This document shows, in pieces, positions 30,849 through 32,161 of a stretch of 32,161 bases of DNA. The stretch covers positions 1-32,161 of the forward strand of contig LDXJ01000026.1 of assembly GCA_001029295.1 (NCBI GenBank). The letters are read 5' to 3'. The notes under the pieces are model-generated. The model searched no databases and had not been told where the DNA came from. It worked only from the letters and a program-made list of their open reading frames with translations. Made by a program: the position numbers and the translations under genes. The stretch comes from Peptococcaceae bacterium CEB3. GTDB lineage: Bacteria > Bacillota > Desulfitobacteriia > Desulfitobacteriales > Desulfitobacteriaceae. Each line of letters opens with the position of its first letter. The first letter of the stretch is position 1.

Positions 30849-31964
30849 TCACCTTCCGCTCATCCCGTCCAAGGTACCCCGGGAAAAGGTGAGCGTTACG
30901 GCCGTCCCTTCGCCCACCGTCGAACTGACCGCCACTTCGTGCCCCAGATGGGCACAAACTTCTTTCACCAAGTAGAGACCCATGCCGGTGGACTCCCTGA
31001 CCCGCCGCCCGTTTTCCCCCGTAAAAAAAGGATCGAAAATACGCGGCAAATCCTCCGCCGCAATGCCCACACCCTCGTCCCGCACAACCAACCTGACCGT
31101 GTTACCCTCCCTCTCCATGCGAAAGACCAAGTGCTTATTTCCTTCTTTCAGGCGGGAGTATTTAAGCGCATTGTTGATCAGTTGATGTAGGATAAAAACG
31201 AGCCATTTTTCATCCGTCTCCACCACAGCATCGTCTCCCTCGATCTGCGGATAAACAGAGGCGTGGATCCATTCCTTTTTATGTTCGTTGACCACCCGTC
31301 TTACCAGTTCCTGCAAAGAGACCCGGTCGATGCGCACATCTAAATGAAATTCCCTCAAGCGCGCCCAGTGCAGCACCATGTCCAGGCCGTGCCAAAGCTT
31401 GTCGTTCTCCTCGCCGATGCTGGTCAGGAGAGCCCGCGCTTCTCCCGGAGGGAAATTCTCCCCCCGCTGCACCGAAAGGTCGATCACGGAAAGAGGGGTT
31501 TTCATCTGGTGCACCCAGCGGTCGATAAAGACCCGGTGCAAATCCTGGGAGCGCTGCGCTTGGGCCAGCTCCTCCTCATAAGTCCGGTACAGGCGCTGAA
31601 GCAGAAGCTGTACTCCCAACTGCTCCCGCCTCACGCCCGCTTGCACCTTGAGGGCGCTCTCCAATCCGTCCTCACCCGCGAGGGCCTGAGCCATTTGCCT
31701 CCGATATTCTCTTTCCCAGGTGTACCTAAGCACGAAAAACAAGCCGAGCAGGGCACTGCTCAAGAGAAGTATGTAGATGACATTGTTCCAGCCGATGGCG
31801 ATCTTGCTCTCCCGGAGGGCGAGGGTCACGACCGTTCCCGCCAGGAAAAGCGCCCCGTAAAAATGGATGACGTACAGCCCCTGGTCGCGGCAAAAAGCCA
31901 ATTTGGCAAAATAGCTCATAGCTTCCATCCGCTCCTGCGTCGTTTCCTTCGGCTGCCGACTCAC
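30849..31964 (-). CDS. BceS-type intramembrane-sensing histidine kinase
   Basis: The 371-residue kinase has two closely spaced membrane segments (about 31-50 and 60-80) with almost no extracellular loop, the hallmark of intramembrane-sensing kinases. The H-box is WVHQMKTPLSVIDL with His152, followed by the N-box NALKYSRLKEG, G1 DEGVGIAAEDL, F-box FDPFFTGENGR and G2 STGMGLYLVKEV. The GTG start has AAGGAGG nine bases upstream. It should phosphorylate a response regulator encoded just beyond the right edge and control the transporter. An 80-bp tandem repeat ends directly at its ribosome-binding site. Confidence 0.92.
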   Translation of the reverse strand: MSRQPKETTQERMEAMSYFAKLAFCRDQGLYVIHFYGALFLAGTVVTLALRESKIAIGWNNVIYILLLSSALLGLFFVLRYTWEREYRRQMAQALAGEDGLESALKVQAGVRREQLGVQLLLQRLYRTYEEELAQAQRSQDLHRVFIDRWVHQMKTPLSVIDLSVQRGENFPPGEARALLTSIGEENDKLWHGLDMVLHWARLREFHLDVRIDRVSLQELVRRVVNEHKKEWIHASVYPQIEGDDAVVETDEKWLVFILHQLINNALKYSRLKEGNKHLVFRMEREGNTVRLVVRDEGVGIAAEDLPRIFDPFFTGENGRRVRESTGMGLYLVKEVCAHLGHEVAVSSTVGEGTAVTLTFSRGTLDGMSGR

Positions 31965-31972
31965 TCTGGTTT

Positions 31973-32161
31973 TCCTCCTTAAAAGCGCAGATGTTCCGTA
32001 GGATTAAGAAAACTTGCGTCAGCCGCTTTCGCGTCTGCCGAGTTTTCTTTTATCCTCCTTAAAAGTGCAGATGTTCCGTAGGATTAAGAAAATTTGCGTC
32101 AGCCGCTTTCGCGTCTGCCGAGTTTTCTTTTATCCTCCTTAAAAGTGCAGATGTTCCGTAG
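31973..32161. repeat. 80-bp tandem repeat with hairpin, at least 2.3 copies
   Basis: TCCTCCTTAAAAG recurs at 31973, 32053 and 32133, exactly 80 bases apart, and the units differ at only two or three positions. Each unit holds a hairpin, on the minus strand AAGAAAACT pairing with AGTTTTCTT around a GC-rich part capped by a CGC-GAAA-GCG tetraloop, and an AAGGAGG ribosome-binding site. The last unit supplies the site of the histidine kinase. The array continues past the right edge. Confidence 0.9.

Noticed and set aside
1-32161. CRISPR array, rRNA or tRNA genes
   Set aside because: No regularly spaced repeat with unique spacers and no cloverleaf or rRNA-like sequence was seen. The only regular arrays are the 11-, 12-, 21- and 80-bp tandem repeats.

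Overview
The window looks like a chromosomal segment of an anaerobic, low-to-mid GC Firmicute of the Clostridia, perhaps Peptococcaceae-like or acetogen-like. That placement is an inference from strong AGGAGG ribosome-binding sites, sigma-A promoters, frequent TTG/GTG starts, a BceAB/BceS-type peptide-sensing module, a FGGY gluconokinase with a short-form 6-phosphogluconate dehydrogenase, and many corrinoid-dependent methyltransferase parts. From about 1.66 to 24.2 kb every intact gene is on the minus strand, so transcription runs right to left.

Layout from right to left along transcription. (1) 24.2-16.0 kb: a LacI-family regulator, a xylFGH-type sugar ABC importer (lipoprotein, double ATPase, permease), a UroD-superfamily methyltransferase, an IolW-like Gfo/Idh/MocA dehydrogenase and a methyltransferase-type corrinoid protein, closed by a hairpin terminator. 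(2) 15.8-9.4 kb: an RpiR regulator with its own promoter and terminator, then a promoter followed by gluconokinase (TTG start), 6-phosphogluconate dehydrogenase, a second UroD-type protein and an MHS-type MFS symporter. (3) 9.1-1.6 kb: two divergent UroD-family proteins, a decayed UroD gene, corrinoid protein 2, another UroD methyltransferase, a GldA-like metal-dependent alcohol dehydrogenase, remnants of a galactonate dehydratase and a transposase, and corrinoid protein 3 with a terminator. (4) 1.6-0 kb: two related copies of a small gene (one decayed), a transposase tail, and the 5' part of an IclR regulator with a 17-bp palindromic operator candidate.

Taken together, five intact and one dead UroD-family genes plus three corrinoid proteins are interleaved with sugar import, sugar or cyclitol oxidation, and gluconate phosphorylation/oxidation genes. 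My main inference is a corrinoid-dependent O-demethylation pathway for a methylated sugar, sugar acid or cyclitol: import, methyl transfer to the corrinoid protein, and entry of the sugar skeleton into the pentose-phosphate route. No corrinoid-activating ATPase, MttB-type methyltransferase or methyl-tetrahydrofolate methyltransferase is in the window, so the pathway would need partners elsewhere.

The right-hand 24.2-28.2 kb is a rearranged junk and island zone. It holds short tandem repeats, a duplicated promoter/terminator unit (one copy with a coiled-coil gene, one without), a chimeric BadF/BadG-type ATPase fragment, an AT-rich GNAT acetyltransferase with a small upstream partner flanked by inverted IS-like ends, and a 5'-truncated gene. 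After it, 28.0-32.0 kb carries a BceB-type permease, BceA-type ATPase and BceS-type histidine kinase, followed by an 80-bp tandem repeat that runs off the window.
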